This document shows positions 51,249-59,839 of a stretch of DNA of 64,000 nucleotides, piece by piece (within the stretch, counting starts at the first letter, position 1; every line of letters starts with the position of its first letter). Made by a program: the position numbers and the translations under genes. The notes under the pieces were generated by a model that did no database searches, had not been told where the DNA came from, and saw nothing but the letters and a program-made list of their open reading frames with translations. This stretch comes from UBA6623 sp965226435. Its GTDB lineage: Bacteria > Acidobacteriota > Terriglobia > Bryobacterales > UBA6623. The stretch lies in the NCBI GenBank assembly GCA_965226435.1, contig CBDDCY010000011.1, positions 124,001 to 188,000 of the forward strand, read 5' to 3'.

Positions 51249-51899
51249 TCAGGCCGCGTCCGCATCCTCGTCCGCGACCGCCTTCAAGAACAACTCTTCG
51301 GCGATCTCGATGCGCAGCTTGAAGTTTCCATCTTCGGCGTCGCATCGCTTCACCGAACCCAGGCCGCGGTACTCATAGCCGGCCAGTAAAACCACCGCGG
51401 GCACGGAGACGGCCTCGGCCGCCGTAACGACGACTTCGCCCGGCTCACCATTCTCGATGGATACACAGGCCGAGGCCACGGCGCCGGCGTCATCGACCCA
51501 CAGCAAATCCGCTTGGCCCAGCGCGGTCGTTTGGCCGCTGTCAGGACGACCTTTTTCGTTTCGATACGCGGTCACGCGGAAGCCGTCGCCGGCCCGCTCG
51601 CTGGACTGAATGTACAAAGGTTCGCCGCCGCGACTCTGGGAGATGACCCACAACGGCGTGTCGAGCGGGGGGCTCTTGGGCATCAACAGGACGTCTTCCG
51701 CGTCGGAATCAAATTCGACGGTTACGAAAATCGGTGTCCCCGCCGTATGTATCCAACCCGCCGTCGCCGCCGTGGAGGGTGGCTCGTCAACTCCCGCCGG
51801 CTCATCGTGCTCGAATTTCGAGACCATGCGAGCCCTCGGGCGCACTTCGAAACCGAGCGAGCGGCCCGCGTCCTTCCACATCTTGCTGAATCGACCCAT
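51249..51899 (-). CDS. Hypothetical protein next to PilZ gene
   Basis: 216 residues if the ATG at 51899 is used. No signal peptide or membrane helix is visible. It has an N-terminal basic part (GRFSKMWKDAGRSLGFEVRP), a disordered acidic linker and a beta-rich region (PIFVTVEFDSDAEDVLLMPKSP, VVVTAAEAVSVPAVVLLAGYEYRGLG), ending in an acidic tail DEDADAA. I do not recognise the family. The next gene upstream on the strand is a PilZ protein, separated by about 140 bases. A PilZ-like barrel in the middle part is possible but the RxxxR/DxSxxG motif is absent. Confidence 0.6.
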   Translation of the reverse strand: MGRFSKMWKDAGRSLGFEVRPRARMVSKFEHDEPAGVDEPPSTAATAGWIHTAGTPIFVTVEFDSDAEDVLLMPKSPPLDTPLWVISQSRGGEPLYIQSSERAGDGFRVTAYRNEKGRPDSGQTTALGQADLLWVDDAGAVASACVSIENGEPGEVVVTAAEAVSVPAVVLLAGYEYRGLGSVKRCDAEDGNFKLRIEIAEELFLKAVADEDADAA

Positions 51900-52040
51900 A
51901 CCCGCAGTATCGGAAGGTCCGAGACTCGCCCGCAATCAGCCGGACACACTAGTTTGACACCTCGGAAAAGTACTACTTCCGGACTCGGGCAAGGCCGGGA
52001 AGCCGCCCCAACCGACGGAGACAGAAACTTCGCGGTCTGA

Positions 52041-52697
52041 TCAACCGGTCGGCTGCAATAGATTGAGGTCCGTAAACGTCCGAAGGTAGCCGGCCAGTTG
52101 GTGATCGTAGGAAAAAAGCGGCTCGTGGTGCACCAGGGTCCGTCGCAGTGTTCCTTGTACGCCGACGAGTTCGGCCTCCGCGTAAGAAGGATAGCGCGCA
52201 TCCTCGTCGCTCACTAAAGGCGAATAGGTCTCGACAAATGAACCGTAGGGGTGCCCCGCCAAGTCACGCGAATCGTCGACCTCCAACAGGGCACACATCG
52301 TCGCGTTCACGGCCAGCGTCTCGTCATAAGGGGTGGTGTGCCACACGCCGATCGGTTTCGGCTTTTCTTTCTTGGTGACCGCTCGGAACTCAATTCCGAC
52401 CCGGTACAGCCCGTTGCCGGTGGGTTCCGAGGAAGTCACACAAGCGCCTTGCAAATAGAGATTTACCTGGACGCCGCCCTCGATCGTTCCGCTCGAATAG
52501 AGCAATGTCCCCGGCAACAGCTCGACCGGAGATTGCAAAGCTACGCCTCCGTCGCTAACGTCGAAAACCCTCGCCGACATGATGCGCAGGGCCTTTTCGG
52601 CGTCTACGTAGCAGATCTCCAAGTCTTGTGGATTTTCGAGTTTGCAGCGTTCCCAGCGGCGCTTCTCGCGAATTGACGGCTTCGTCTCCATGCCCAT
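52041..52697 (-). CDS. PilZ-domain protein (putative c-di-GMP receptor)
   Basis: 218 residues (ATG 52697; an internal ATG at 52691 is also usable). Residues about 10-110 form a PilZ domain: KRRWERCKLE has the RxxxR arm and VFDVSDGGVALQSPVEL the DxSxxG motif, the two sites that bind cyclic di-GMP; LYRVGIEFRAV closes the barrel. The C-terminal half (VWHTTPYDETLAVNATMCAL, YSYAEAELVGVQGTLRR-like) is unassigned. It likely senses c-di-GMP in the cytoplasm, a signal often linked to pili and surface attachment; the Tad cluster is 22 kb away, so a link is conjecture. Confidence 0.8.
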   Translation of the reverse strand: MGMETKPSIREKRRWERCKLENPQDLEICYVDAEKALRIMSARVFDVSDGGVALQSPVELLPGTLLYSSGTIEGGVQVNLYLQGACVTSSEPTGNGLYRVGIEFRAVTKKEKPKPIGVWHTTPYDETLAVNATMCALLEVDDSRDLAGHPYGSFVETYSPLVSDEDARYPSYAEAELVGVQGTLRRTLVHHEPLFSYDHQLAGYLRTFTDLNLLQPTG

Positions 52698-52837
52698 CCC
52701 TCCCGAAGTGCTCCAAGCCTCTCATCGGGTTTTCCGAAGCGTTTCTTAAGAGTCCGTCTCGTTTTTGGGGTTCCCACTTCCCGCGAACACATCCCTGTTT
52801 CGGCGATAATGCGGGGCGGCACGACGGGAGGTTCGAC

Positions 52838-54097
52838 ATGAAACCGACGATTTCGAGGAGGAACGTTTTGCGGCGGGGCGGCATGGCGGCGGGCTTTGCG
52901 GCCCTGGGCGGCCGCAGTCGCGCGGCCGGTCCTCGGGCGCTGGTCGAGTCGAGGCGGGTCGTCACCCATCGGCCTGATCTCTACCATGGCTGGCCGACCC
53001 TCGCGCGGCGGGCGAATGGAGAGCTGCTGCTGGTCTCTTCGGCCGGGCGGGAGTCGCACGTTTGCCCCTTTGGGCGGGTTGAGCTGATGCGCTCTCGCGA
53101 CGGCGGTGAAAGCTGGACCTTTCCGCGCGTCGTCATCGACGGGCCGATCGACGACCGCGATGCCGGGGTGGTGGAAACCGCGGCCGGTTCGTTGCTCATC
53201 ACCACGTTTACCTCGGTCGCCTATGAAGAACGGCTCCGCAAGGCGTTGGCCGCCAAGCCCGGTTCGGATGCGGCCTGGCCCGCGGAGAAAATCCGCCGCT
53301 GGCAAGCGGTGCACGAGCGCGTCGGCCCGGCCGAGCGCGAGATCGAGTTGGGTAGTTGGATGATCCGCTCGACCGACGGCGGGCGGTCGTGGTCCAAGCC
53401 CTACCGTTGCCCGGTCAACAGCCCGCATGGCCCCATTCAGCTTTCCGACGGCCGATTGCTCTATGCCGGAAAGTTGTTTTGGTATGGACGGGCCGGGCAG
53501 CGTCATGGCCGCATCGGCGCCTGCGAATCGGTTGACGACGGCAAGAGCTGGCGGTGGTTGGCCGAAATCCCCACCCGATCCGGCGACGATTTCAATGCGT
53601 ATCACGAGCTGCACGCCGCCGAAGCCGCCGACGGGAGAATCATCGCTCACATCCGCAATCACAACCCGACCCACCATCGCCAAACGCTGCAATCGGAATC
53701 GTCGGACGGCGGGAAGACCTGGTCAACCCCGCGGGCGATCGGCGTGGACGGGTACCCTTCGCACTTGCTGCGACTCGGCGACGACCGATTGCTGATGAGT
53801 TACGGGCACCGCACCAAGCCGCTCGGCAATCAAGCACGCATCAGCGAGGATCACGGGCGAAGCTGGTCGGAGGCTATGCTCCTATCCGACGACGGCACTT
53901 CGACGGACTTGGGGTATCCCTCGACAGTCCAGCTCGATTCGGGCCGATTCGTGACCGCGTGGCACGAACTGCTTGACAGCCCGGCGGGCGATTTGCCGCA
54001 TTACCACACCCGCGGGCGCGACGAAGCTTGGTTCAAGATGACCCGCGACAAGCCCGGCGCGGTGCTTAGGCAGGCGAGCTGGCGGCTATCGATCTGA
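52838..54097 (+). CDS. Exported sialidase/neuraminidase-like beta-propeller protein
   Basis: 419 residues from the ATG at 52838. A twin-arginine leader (SRRNVLRRGGMAAGFAALGG) precedes a six-bladed propeller. Five Asp-box motifs (SxDxGxxW) are seen: RDGGESW, STDGGRSWS, SVDDGKSW, SSDGGKTWS and SEDHGRSWS. Other sialidase-family marks are HGPIQLSDGRLLYAG and YPSTVQLDSGRFVTAWHE. It probably hydrolyses or binds glycans in the periplasm; true sialidase activity requires the FRIP-like arginine triad, which I could not confirm. It is divergent from the PilZ gene by 140 bases and is followed, after 93 bases, by the Uma2-like gene. Confidence 0.85.
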   Translation: MKPTISRRNVLRRGGMAAGFAALGGRSRAAGPRALVESRRVVTHRPDLYHGWPTLARRANGELLLVSSAGRESHVCPFGRVELMRSRDGGESWTFPRVVIDGPIDDRDAGVVETAAGSLLITTFTSVAYEERLRKALAAKPGSDAAWPAEKIRRWQAVHERVGPAEREIELGSWMIRSTDGGRSWSKPYRCPVNSPHGPIQLSDGRLLYAGKLFWYGRAGQRHGRIGACESVDDGKSWRWLAEIPTRSGDDFNAYHELHAAEAADGRIIAHIRNHNPTHHRQTLQSESSDGGKTWSTPRAIGVDGYPSHLLRLGDDRLLMSYGHRTKPLGNQARISEDHGRSWSEAMLLSDDGTSTDLGYPSTVQLDSGRFVTAWHELLDSPAGDLPHYHTRGRDEAWFKMTRDKPGAVLRQASWRLSI

Positions 54098-54190
54098 ATC
54101 CGGAACGTCCGGAAGAAGCACCCGAGCAAAGCCGGAATCGGGCCGAAATCACTCGGCTCGCAGTCGGCCCGCCATTGATACACTGGGTGC

Positions 54191-54739
54191 ATGGCTTCGT
54201 CGACAGCCGCCAAGTCTGTCAGCGTCGAACATTACTTGTCCGATGCCGCCTTTGAGCATTTTGAATACGTAGACGGCGTCCCGGTTGAGCTGAACGTGGG
54301 AAGCGGTCCGCACGCCGTCATCCAAGCGAATTGCTCGATGCTTCTTCACCGTTATCTGAAGAAGACGCGAGCGGGCCGAGTCGCGACCGAGCTGCGTTGC
54401 CGGCTGAGTTCGGGCAACCCTCGCTTTTATCTACCGGATGTCTCGGTGGTGTTGGGCGGCGGTGAATTACTCCGCCCCGAAACGCGTTTTTTGGACCGCG
54501 CACCGGAGTTTGTGATCGAAATCCGGTCGCCCGACGATTCCCTGCCCCGTTTGTTCCGCAAGATCGACGAGTATTTCGCGGATGGAACAAGACTGGCCTG
54601 GTTGGTCCTCCCGGAAGAATCCTGCGTCTTGGCCCTGGCTCCCGGGACCCCCATGAAGACGTACATGCTCGGGGAAAGACTCGATGGGGGTGAAGTGCTG
54701 CCCGGCATGGAAATCGCGGTGGACGAGATTTTCGCTTGA
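54191..54739 (+). CDS. Uma2-family (DUF820) PD-(D/E)XK nuclease-like protein
   Basis: 182 residues. The fold core is visible as HFEYVDGVPVELN (Glu of the active site), RFYLPDVSVV (Asp), and PEFVIEIRSPDD (E-x-K-like, here EIRS: the catalytic Lys is replaced by Arg), then FRKIDEYFADGTRLAWLVLPE with the helix, all typical of Uma2 proteins. These small proteins are frequent in cyanobacteria and many soil bacteria, mostly unstudied; a restriction-like nuclease fold is established, a function is not. The gene stands alone between the sialidase-like gene and a phosphoesterase. Confidence 0.8.
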   Translation: MASSTAAKSVSVEHYLSDAAFEHFEYVDGVPVELNVGSGPHAVIQANCSMLLHRYLKKTRAGRVATELRCRLSSGNPRFYLPDVSVVLGGGELLRPETRFLDRAPEFVIEIRSPDDSLPRLFRKIDEYFADGTRLAWLVLPEESCVLALAPGTPMKTYMLGERLDGGEVLPGMEIAVDEIFA

Positions 54740-54817
54740 CCCCGCGGCACTTTTCCTCCATTCCCGTTCATGACTTGGAGTCGCGCCACGCTTCCCAACC
54801 GGCGACAACGATAGTCA

Positions 54818-55411
54818 ATGAGAATCCTGGTTTTCTCGGACATTCATAGCGACCTCGGCAGGCTGCGGGAGCTCGCCGATACGCCGGCCGACATCTACAT
54901 CGCCGCCGGAGACTTGGTGACCTGGTCGAGGGGGCTTTCCGATTGCGGGCGGATTCTCGAACCGCTCGCCGAACGCGTCTGGGTATTGCCCGGCAACCAC
55001 GAATCGTCCGAACACATCACGCGATTCTGCGGGCAATTCGGCCTGCGCGATTTCCATGAGAAGGTTTTCGAGGTCGGCGGCTATCACTTTGCCGGACTGG
55101 GGTATTCGAACCCGACGCCCTTCAACACCCCAGGCGAATACACCGAACAGGAACTCGGCGATAAGCTCGAAGTCTTCGCCGCCCTATCACCGCTGGTGTT
55201 GGTTTGCCACGCCCCGCCCCACGAGACGAAACTCGATCAGCTGGGAAACGGCGGCCACGCGGGCAGCCGGGCCGTGCGCGACTTCATCGACCGCCGTCAA
55301 CCCGAGCATTTCTTTTGCGGACACATTCACGAAGCGGCGGGTGTGACCGTCGCGCTGGGCGCGACCCGCGCGTCGAATGTCGGCAAGCAAGGCTATTTGC
55401 TCGAGATTTGA
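54818..55411 (+). CDS. Calcineurin-like metallophosphoesterase
   Basis: 197 residues, cytoplasmic. The dimetal-site motifs are RILVFSDIHSDLGRL, IYIAAGDLVTW, VLPGNHES, LVCHAPPHETK and FFCGHIHEAAG. It belongs to the small YfcE/MPE-like phosphodiesterases that cleave phosphodiesters with two metal ions. It differs from the split secreted enzyme at 5476-9012 in lacking a leader. Substrate unknown. It is 104 bases from the downstream end of the DUF2103-like gene, which runs in the opposite direction. Confidence 0.88.
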   Translation: MRILVFSDIHSDLGRLRELADTPADIYIAAGDLVTWSRGLSDCGRILEPLAERVWVLPGNHESSEHITRFCGQFGLRDFHEKVFEVGGYHFAGLGYSNPTPFNTPGEYTEQELGDKLEVFAALSPLVLVCHAPPHETKLDQLGNGGHAGSRAVRDFIDRRQPEHFFCGHIHEAAGVTVALGATRASNVGKQGYLLEI

Positions 55412-55514
55412 GCGCGGCCCGCGGCAACTTGTTGCGGCTATTACATGAGCTGCGCGGATTACTATTAGAAGCGCGGCGACCGGATAGCGAACCGAGAGTA
55501 AGCTCACTGGAAAA

Positions 55515-55814
55515 CTACTGTCGCCGCAAGGCCTCGCCGATCGCCCGCTCCGTCTCTTCCCGCGTCTGTTTCGTCATGATGAAAAGCTCTTGGCGCGCGC
55601 CGGCGGCCAGGGCGATCGCCTTCCACCCGGTTTGGGTCGGCGTGGTGACGCGAACCTTCACAAGCCCCCGCGCATCGCGAACCTTGCGAATCCTGCCGGG
55701 AATAATCGACTGGATGGCCGGCGTCGCGGCCAGCAGATCCTCGAGAACCCGCCGCAAACCCTCGATGATCGAGTGCTCGACCTTAAGACGGTTATTGGCG
55801 GCGCGCAGTCGCAT
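55515..55814 (-). CDS. Small DUF2103-like protein
   Basis: 99 residues from the ATG at 55814 (a TTG six codons upstream is possible). KVEHSIIEGLRRVLEDLLAA, IQSIIPGRIRKVRDARGLVKVRVTTPTQTGWKAIALAAGARQELFIMT resembles the DUF2103 family, small proteins once predicted to bind metal. The family has no proven role. There are no membrane helices. It is divergent from der, 66 bases apart, and may share a promoter region. Family assignment is from the memory of the motif pattern only. Confidence 0.55.
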   Translation of the reverse strand: MRLRAANNRLKVEHSIIEGLRRVLEDLLAATPAIQSIIPGRIRKVRDARGLVKVRVTTPTQTGWKAIALAAGARQELFIMTKQTREETERAIGEALRRQ

Positions 55815-55880
55815 ATCGATCGGCCCCGGCAAATCCTCCGCGCGGGGTGAAAGCCTAACCCGATGCTATCATGAGTCTCC

Positions 55881-57212
55881 ATGAAGGTCGCCGCTCCGCC
55901 GACGCTCGTGATCGTGGGGCGTCCCAACGTCGGTAAATCCACTCTTTTCAACCGCATCACGGTGAGCCGCCGCTCGATCGTCGGCGATCAGCCGGGCATC
56001 ACGCGCGACCGCATCCGGCTCGAAGCGAGGTGGCGCGGGCGGCCCTTCGAAGTGACCGACACCGGCGGCATGCTCTTCGGGGAAACCGACGAATTCCCGC
56101 GGCTGATCGGCGAGCAAGTGCGGGTTGCCGTCGAGGCGGCTTCGCATCTGATTTTCCTCGTCGACGGGCGCTCGGAGATCAGCGCCACCGACCGTGAGTT
56201 GGCCGATCTGTTGCGGCGCACCGGCAAGCCGGTTTCGCTGGTAGTCAACAAGTGCGATACGCCGGAACGCGACACCCTGGCCGCGCAATTCCACGAGTTG
56301 GGCATCGAACCCGTCTTCGCCGTCTCGGCCGAACACGACCGCGGCGTCGAGGCGCTGCTCGATCACGCCACCGCGGAATTCCCCTCCGGCGACGAGGAGG
56401 AATCGCGGGAAAGGCCTATTCGCGTGGCCATCATCGGACGGCCGAACGTCGGCAAGTCCACCCTGATCAATCGGCTGACGGGCATCGACCGCTCGATCGT
56501 CTCCGCGACGCCCGGCACGACGCGCGACGCCGTCGACGAAACAGTCGAGCGCGGCGGGACCCAATTCCAATTCGTGGACACGGCCGGCATTCGCCGCAAG
56601 GGCAAGTCCGCGGAAGCGGCCGAAAAACTCAGCGTCGTGATGGCGCAACGCCATATCCGACTGGCCGACGTGGTCCTCACCCTTGTCGACGCCGACGAAG
56701 GCGTGGCGGCGCTCGACGCCAAGATCGCCGGCTATGCCCACGACGCCGGGAAGGCCATGATCGTGGTGGTTAACAAGTGGGACCAAGCGCCCGCCGCGCG
56801 CTCGAAACGGGCGGCTGTCGCCGACTTCACCGAAAAAGTCCGCCGCGCCATGAAATTCCTCGACTATGCCCCGGTCTTGTTTATTTCAGCTCTGACCGGA
56901 CAAGGAACCGGCGAGATCTTCCGAAACATCCGAAAGGTCTATCAGGCAGCGAACCGGCGGGTGACGACGGGCGAGTTGAATCGTTTTCTCGGGGAAGTCG
57001 ACTTCGACCGAGCGACCTTTCCGGGATTTCGCAAGCCGGTCATTCGCTATGTCACGCAAGCCACAACCGCCCCGCCGACGTTTGTATTCTTCGCCGGCGG
57101 CGCGAAGAAATTTCATTTTTCCTTCGAGCGTTTTCTCAAGAATCAACTCCGAGCGGCCTTTGATTTCGAGGGCACGCCGCTGGTGATCAAGTCGAAAAAA
57201 ACAAAGCGGTGA
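55881..57212 (+). CDS. der: Ribosome-assembly GTPase Der (EngA)
   Basis: 443 residues with two tandem GTPase domains and a KH-like domain. Domain 1: G1 VGRPNVGKSTL, G3 DTGGM, G4 NKCD. Domain 2: G1 IGRPNVGKSTL, TPGTTRD, G3 DTAGIRRKGK, G4 NKWD, G5 FISALTG. The C-terminal KH-like part has KPVIRYVTQATTAPPTFVFF and RFLKNQLRAAFDFEGTPL. Der binds the 50S ribosomal precursor and is essential in most bacteria. Length and layout are normal. The ATG at 55881 was chosen as the only one upstream of the G1 motif. It is followed by the HicBA pair after about 60 bases. Confidence 0.96.
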   Translation: MKVAAPPTLVIVGRPNVGKSTLFNRITVSRRSIVGDQPGITRDRIRLEARWRGRPFEVTDTGGMLFGETDEFPRLIGEQVRVAVEAASHLIFLVDGRSEISATDRELADLLRRTGKPVSLVVNKCDTPERDTLAAQFHELGIEPVFAVSAEHDRGVEALLDHATAEFPSGDEEESRERPIRVAIIGRPNVGKSTLINRLTGIDRSIVSATPGTTRDAVDETVERGGTQFQFVDTAGIRRKGKSAEAAEKLSVVMAQRHIRLADVVLTLVDADEGVAALDAKIAGYAHDAGKAMIVVVNKWDQAPAARSKRAAVADFTEKVRRAMKFLDYAPVLFISALTGQGTGEIFRNIRKVYQAANRRVTTGELNRFLGEVDFDRATFPGFRKPVIRYVTQATTAPPTFVFFAGGAKKFHFSFERFLKNQLRAAFDFEGTPLVIKSKKTKR

Positions 57213-57273
57213 CGGGCGGTGGGGCGGGAATGGAAATGGAGCTCTCGGCTCTGCCGATGTTAGAGTTAACGTA

Positions 57274-57474
57274 ATGGCGGAATTTCTCATCCAGGTTCAT
57301 AAGAGCCAATACGGCTACGACGTCTCCTGTCCAAGTTTGCCTGGCTGCCACAGCCAAGGAGAGACGGAAAAAGAAGCCGTTGAGAACATTGGCGATGCGA
57401 TCCAGGAATATCTAGCTGCTCTCCCGAAGTTGAAGCGCAACGAGAAGATGATGACGATTAACGTCGCCGTCTGA
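57274..57474 (+). CDS. hicB: HicB-family antitoxin
   Basis: 66 residues. FLIQVHKSQYGYDVSCPSLPGCHSQGETEKEAVENIGDAIQEYL is the HicB partial-RNase-H fold with the SLPGCHSQGET motif. There is no C-terminal DNA-binding domain, so it is the short form. It should neutralise the HicA product of the next gene, whose ATG overlaps this stop (TGATG at 57472-57476). The antitoxin-first order is less usual for hicAB, but known. The start is the ATG at 57274. Confidence 0.85.
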   Translation: MAEFLIQVHKSQYGYDVSCPSLPGCHSQGETEKEAVENIGDAIQEYLAALPKLKRNEKMMTINVAV

Positions 57475-57686
57475 TGCTCTTCACCGACGTCTCCACCGAA
57501 CGAGCTGTGCGAGCTCTCCGGAAGGCCGGGTTCAAGGTAGTCCGGCAAGGCAAACACATTGTCCTGACCGACGGCGAGCGACTGCTCACGATTCCGCGAG
57601 CCAAACGACTTAATCCATACACCTTGCGCGGCATTATTCGCGGAGCCGGTCTTGGCGACAAGGCCTTCGGGTATTTGCTCGGCTGA
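57474..57686 (+). CDS. hicA: HicA-family mRNA interferase toxin
   Basis: 70 residues with the double-stranded-RNA-binding-like fold of HicA: ERAVRALRKAGFKVVRQGKHIVLTDGERLLTIPRAKRLNPYTLRGIIRGAGL. The His in GKHIVL is the catalytic residue of the family. HicA degrades mRNA and is held inactive by HicB. The start overlaps the hicB stop, so both are produced from one message. It is complete in length. A type II toxin-antitoxin module is a secure inference from both genes together. Confidence 0.85.
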   Translation: MLFTDVSTERAVRALRKAGFKVVRQGKHIVLTDGERLLTIPRAKRLNPYTLRGIIRGAGLGDKAFGYLLG

Positions 57687-58023
57687 GCGGTCTGCAGCCC
57701 GCATTTCTCATCGCCTGACGGGCAAAGCACACGATAGGCCCGCCACTACTTCGTTGCGCTTGCTCGCCGTGCTCACCGTACTGTTCAAGTACGCCTCCGC
57801 TCGTCAAGCGGCGCGCGCCTCGTACTGACGGACCTCTCATGCACCTTGCCTCGCCACGCGATGAGAAAAGCGGACTAGCGGGTCGAAGAGCGCCGTATCT
57901 TGCCGTAATCGCGGTGCGGACATCTACCGAAACTGCGACACAATACTCGCTTCGCTCGGCCGGAACAGGGTGTTCTTCCCGGCTCATTCAAGATGCCCCG
58001 CCCCTGAGCCTTATAATGGAGCG
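57687..58023. other. Intergenic region between hicA and pheA with a dispersed-repeat copy
   Basis: No gene recognised. Positions 57694-57741 match the repeat at 19061-19105. A GC-rich stretch with CTTCGTTGCGCTTGCTCGCC (about 57751-57770) follows and looks repeat-like, though no second copy is in the window. Start of pheA is the GTG at 58024. Confidence 0.4.
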
Positions 58024-58854
58024 GTGGCGCGTACGAAAGTTGCATTCCAGGGAGCGCGGGGGGCTTTTAGCGAAGAGGCCTCGCGGCGATTGCTCGGGCC
58101 GGATTTGCAATACGTCCCCCTCGAACGCTTCGAGGAAGTCTTCCGCGCTCTCGCCGACGGCAAGGTCCGTCACGCCGTCGTGCCGATTGAAAATACGCTC
58201 GCCGGATCGGTTCATGAAAACTACGATCACTTGCTGAAGTTTCGGCTGCCGATCATCGCCGAAACGCGGGTGCGCATCGTGCACAACCTGATCGTCCGAC
58301 CCAAGGCAAAGTTCTCGGGCATTCGGCGCGTGCTGTCGCATCCGGTGGCCCTGGGGCAGTGCTTGCGGTTCTTCGAGCAAAACCCGCAACTCAAGTCGGA
58401 GATGTTCTACGACACCGCCGGCAGCGTCGAACACGTCTTGCGGGAAGACGACTCGTCGATGGCCGCGATCGCCTCGGCCGCCGCCGCTGAATACTACGGC
58501 GGCAAGATCCTGCGCCGTTCGATCGAGGACGATCATCGCAATTTCACGCGGTTCTTCCTGTTGGCTCGCAAGGCACCGCGAAAGCGGCCGGAGGGCCCGC
58601 TCCAGACGTCGATCGTTTTTTCAACGAAGAACACTCCGGGCGCGCTTTTCAAGTGCATGAGCGCCTTCGCCCTGCGCGACGTGAACTTGATGAAGATCGA
58701 GTCTCGACCGCTGCGGGGGCGACCCTGGGAATACCTTTTCTATGTCGATTTCGTCGGTTCGCCCGAGGAAGAGCGCTGCCGCAATGCAATGTCGCATCTG
58801 TCGGAGATGACCGAGCTATTGGTCGTACTGGGATGCTATCCGCAGGCGAAGTGA
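58024..58854 (+). CDS. pheA: Prephenate dehydratase
   Basis: 276 residues from the GTG at 58024 (no in-frame ATG nearby). The catalytic domain begins VAFQGARGAFSEEA and has VVPIENTLAGSVHENYDHLL, the dehydratase Thr in HRNFTRFFLL, and DTAGSVEHV. A C-terminal ACT domain (TSIVFSTKNTPGALFKCMSAFALRDVNLMKIESRPLRGRPWEYLFYVDF) carries the ESRP motif that binds phenylalanine for feedback inhibition. It converts prephenate to phenylpyruvate for phenylalanine synthesis. No chorismate mutase domain is fused. It is monocistronic here, followed by the ThuA gene with a separate ribosome site. Confidence 0.95.
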   Translation: MARTKVAFQGARGAFSEEASRRLLGPDLQYVPLERFEEVFRALADGKVRHAVVPIENTLAGSVHENYDHLLKFRLPIIAETRVRIVHNLIVRPKAKFSGIRRVLSHPVALGQCLRFFEQNPQLKSEMFYDTAGSVEHVLREDDSSMAAIASAAAAEYYGGKILRRSIEDDHRNFTRFFLLARKAPRKRPEGPLQTSIVFSTKNTPGALFKCMSAFALRDVNLMKIESRPLRGRPWEYLFYVDFVGSPEEERCRNAMSHLSEMTELLVVLGCYPQAK

Positions 58855-58933
58855 GCTGAGGGTCTCCGCCGCTAGAGAAGCGGAGGCTGGGACCGCCATT
58901 GGCTGTGACCTGTCCGGTTTAGGAGAACTGCTC

Positions 58934-59827
58934 ATGACGAAATTCTTGGCGATCCTCGTTCCGCTGCTCAGCGTCGCGGGAGCCGTCTTGCCGGCGCAAT
59001 CCAGCGACCCGAACGAAAAGTTCACCGCCGACCGCAAGCACCTTCTCTTCCTCGGCGGGCAGCGTTATTACGCCCATGACGCCGTCTCGAAAGCGATGTA
59101 TACGATGGCGAAACTGGGCGAGGAATCGGGCTTGTTCGACGTGATGTTTCGCACCGATTTCCGGGTCGTGAGCAAACAGCAGATCCCTCAATACATCAAC
59201 GCCAAGAATCTCAACTATTTCGACGCCGTCATGTTCTTCACGCAGGGCGATTTTCCGTTGACCGAACAACAGCGCGCCGACTTGCTTTCCTTTGTTCGCG
59301 AGGACGGCAAGGGTTTGCTCGTCGCCCACAGCGGTACCGACCACAATCGCTGGAAGTTCTCCGCCGGCGGCAACATGTCCATCGAAAACCAGGGCGGTTG
59401 GCCGGAGTTCACCGAGATGATCGGCGGCGTCTTCATCAACCATCCCTGGTTGCAAGAAGTGAAGATCAACGTCGAGGATCGCGGCTTTCCCGCCACCGAA
59501 CACTTTCCGCCGAGTTTCGAAATCGAGGAAGAGATCTATCAGATCGTCAAGTTCTCTCGGGACAATGTGCGCGTGCTCATGACCCTCGATGTCGACTCGG
59601 TTGACCTCGAGGACCCGCCTCTTGGACCGGTTGTCCGCGAGGACTTGGACTTCGCCATGGCGTGGGCGCGCGAGGCGGGGAAGGGTCGCGTCTTCGTCAG
59701 CCCGCTCGGTCACGTCTTCGGAACCTGGGATCGGGAGGATATTCAGAAAATGTGGCTCGAAGCAGCGCGCTGGGTGCTGGGGTTGACCGACGGTAATGCG
59801 ACACCGCGCCCTCGGCCGGCGGAGTAG
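58934..59827 (+). CDS. Exported ThuA-like (trehalose-utilisation) protein
   Basis: 297 residues. A signal peptide (FLAILVPLLSVAGAVLPAQS) precedes a class I glutamine amidotransferase-like fold typical of ThuA: KHLLFLGGQRYYAHDAVSKAM, YFDAVMFFTQGDFPLTEQQRADLLSFVREDGKGLLVAHSGTDHN, GGWPEFTEMIGGVFINHPW, VFVSPLGHVFGTWDREDIQKMWLEAARWVLG. ThuA proteins act on trehalose-derived or other disaccharide derivatives in the periplasm of Planctomycetes-like bacteria; the reaction is not settled. A clear ribosome site AGGAG lies 10 bases before the ATG. Confidence 0.88.
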   Translation: MTKFLAILVPLLSVAGAVLPAQSSDPNEKFTADRKHLLFLGGQRYYAHDAVSKAMYTMAKLGEESGLFDVMFRTDFRVVSKQQIPQYINAKNLNYFDAVMFFTQGDFPLTEQQRADLLSFVREDGKGLLVAHSGTDHNRWKFSAGGNMSIENQGGWPEFTEMIGGVFINHPWLQEVKINVEDRGFPATEHFPPSFEIEEEIYQIVKFSRDNVRVLMTLDVDSVDLEDPPLGPVVREDLDFAMAWAREAGKGRVFVSPLGHVFGTWDREDIQKMWLEAARWVLGLTDGNATPRPRPAE

Positions 59828-59839
59828 AAAGCGGCCGGC

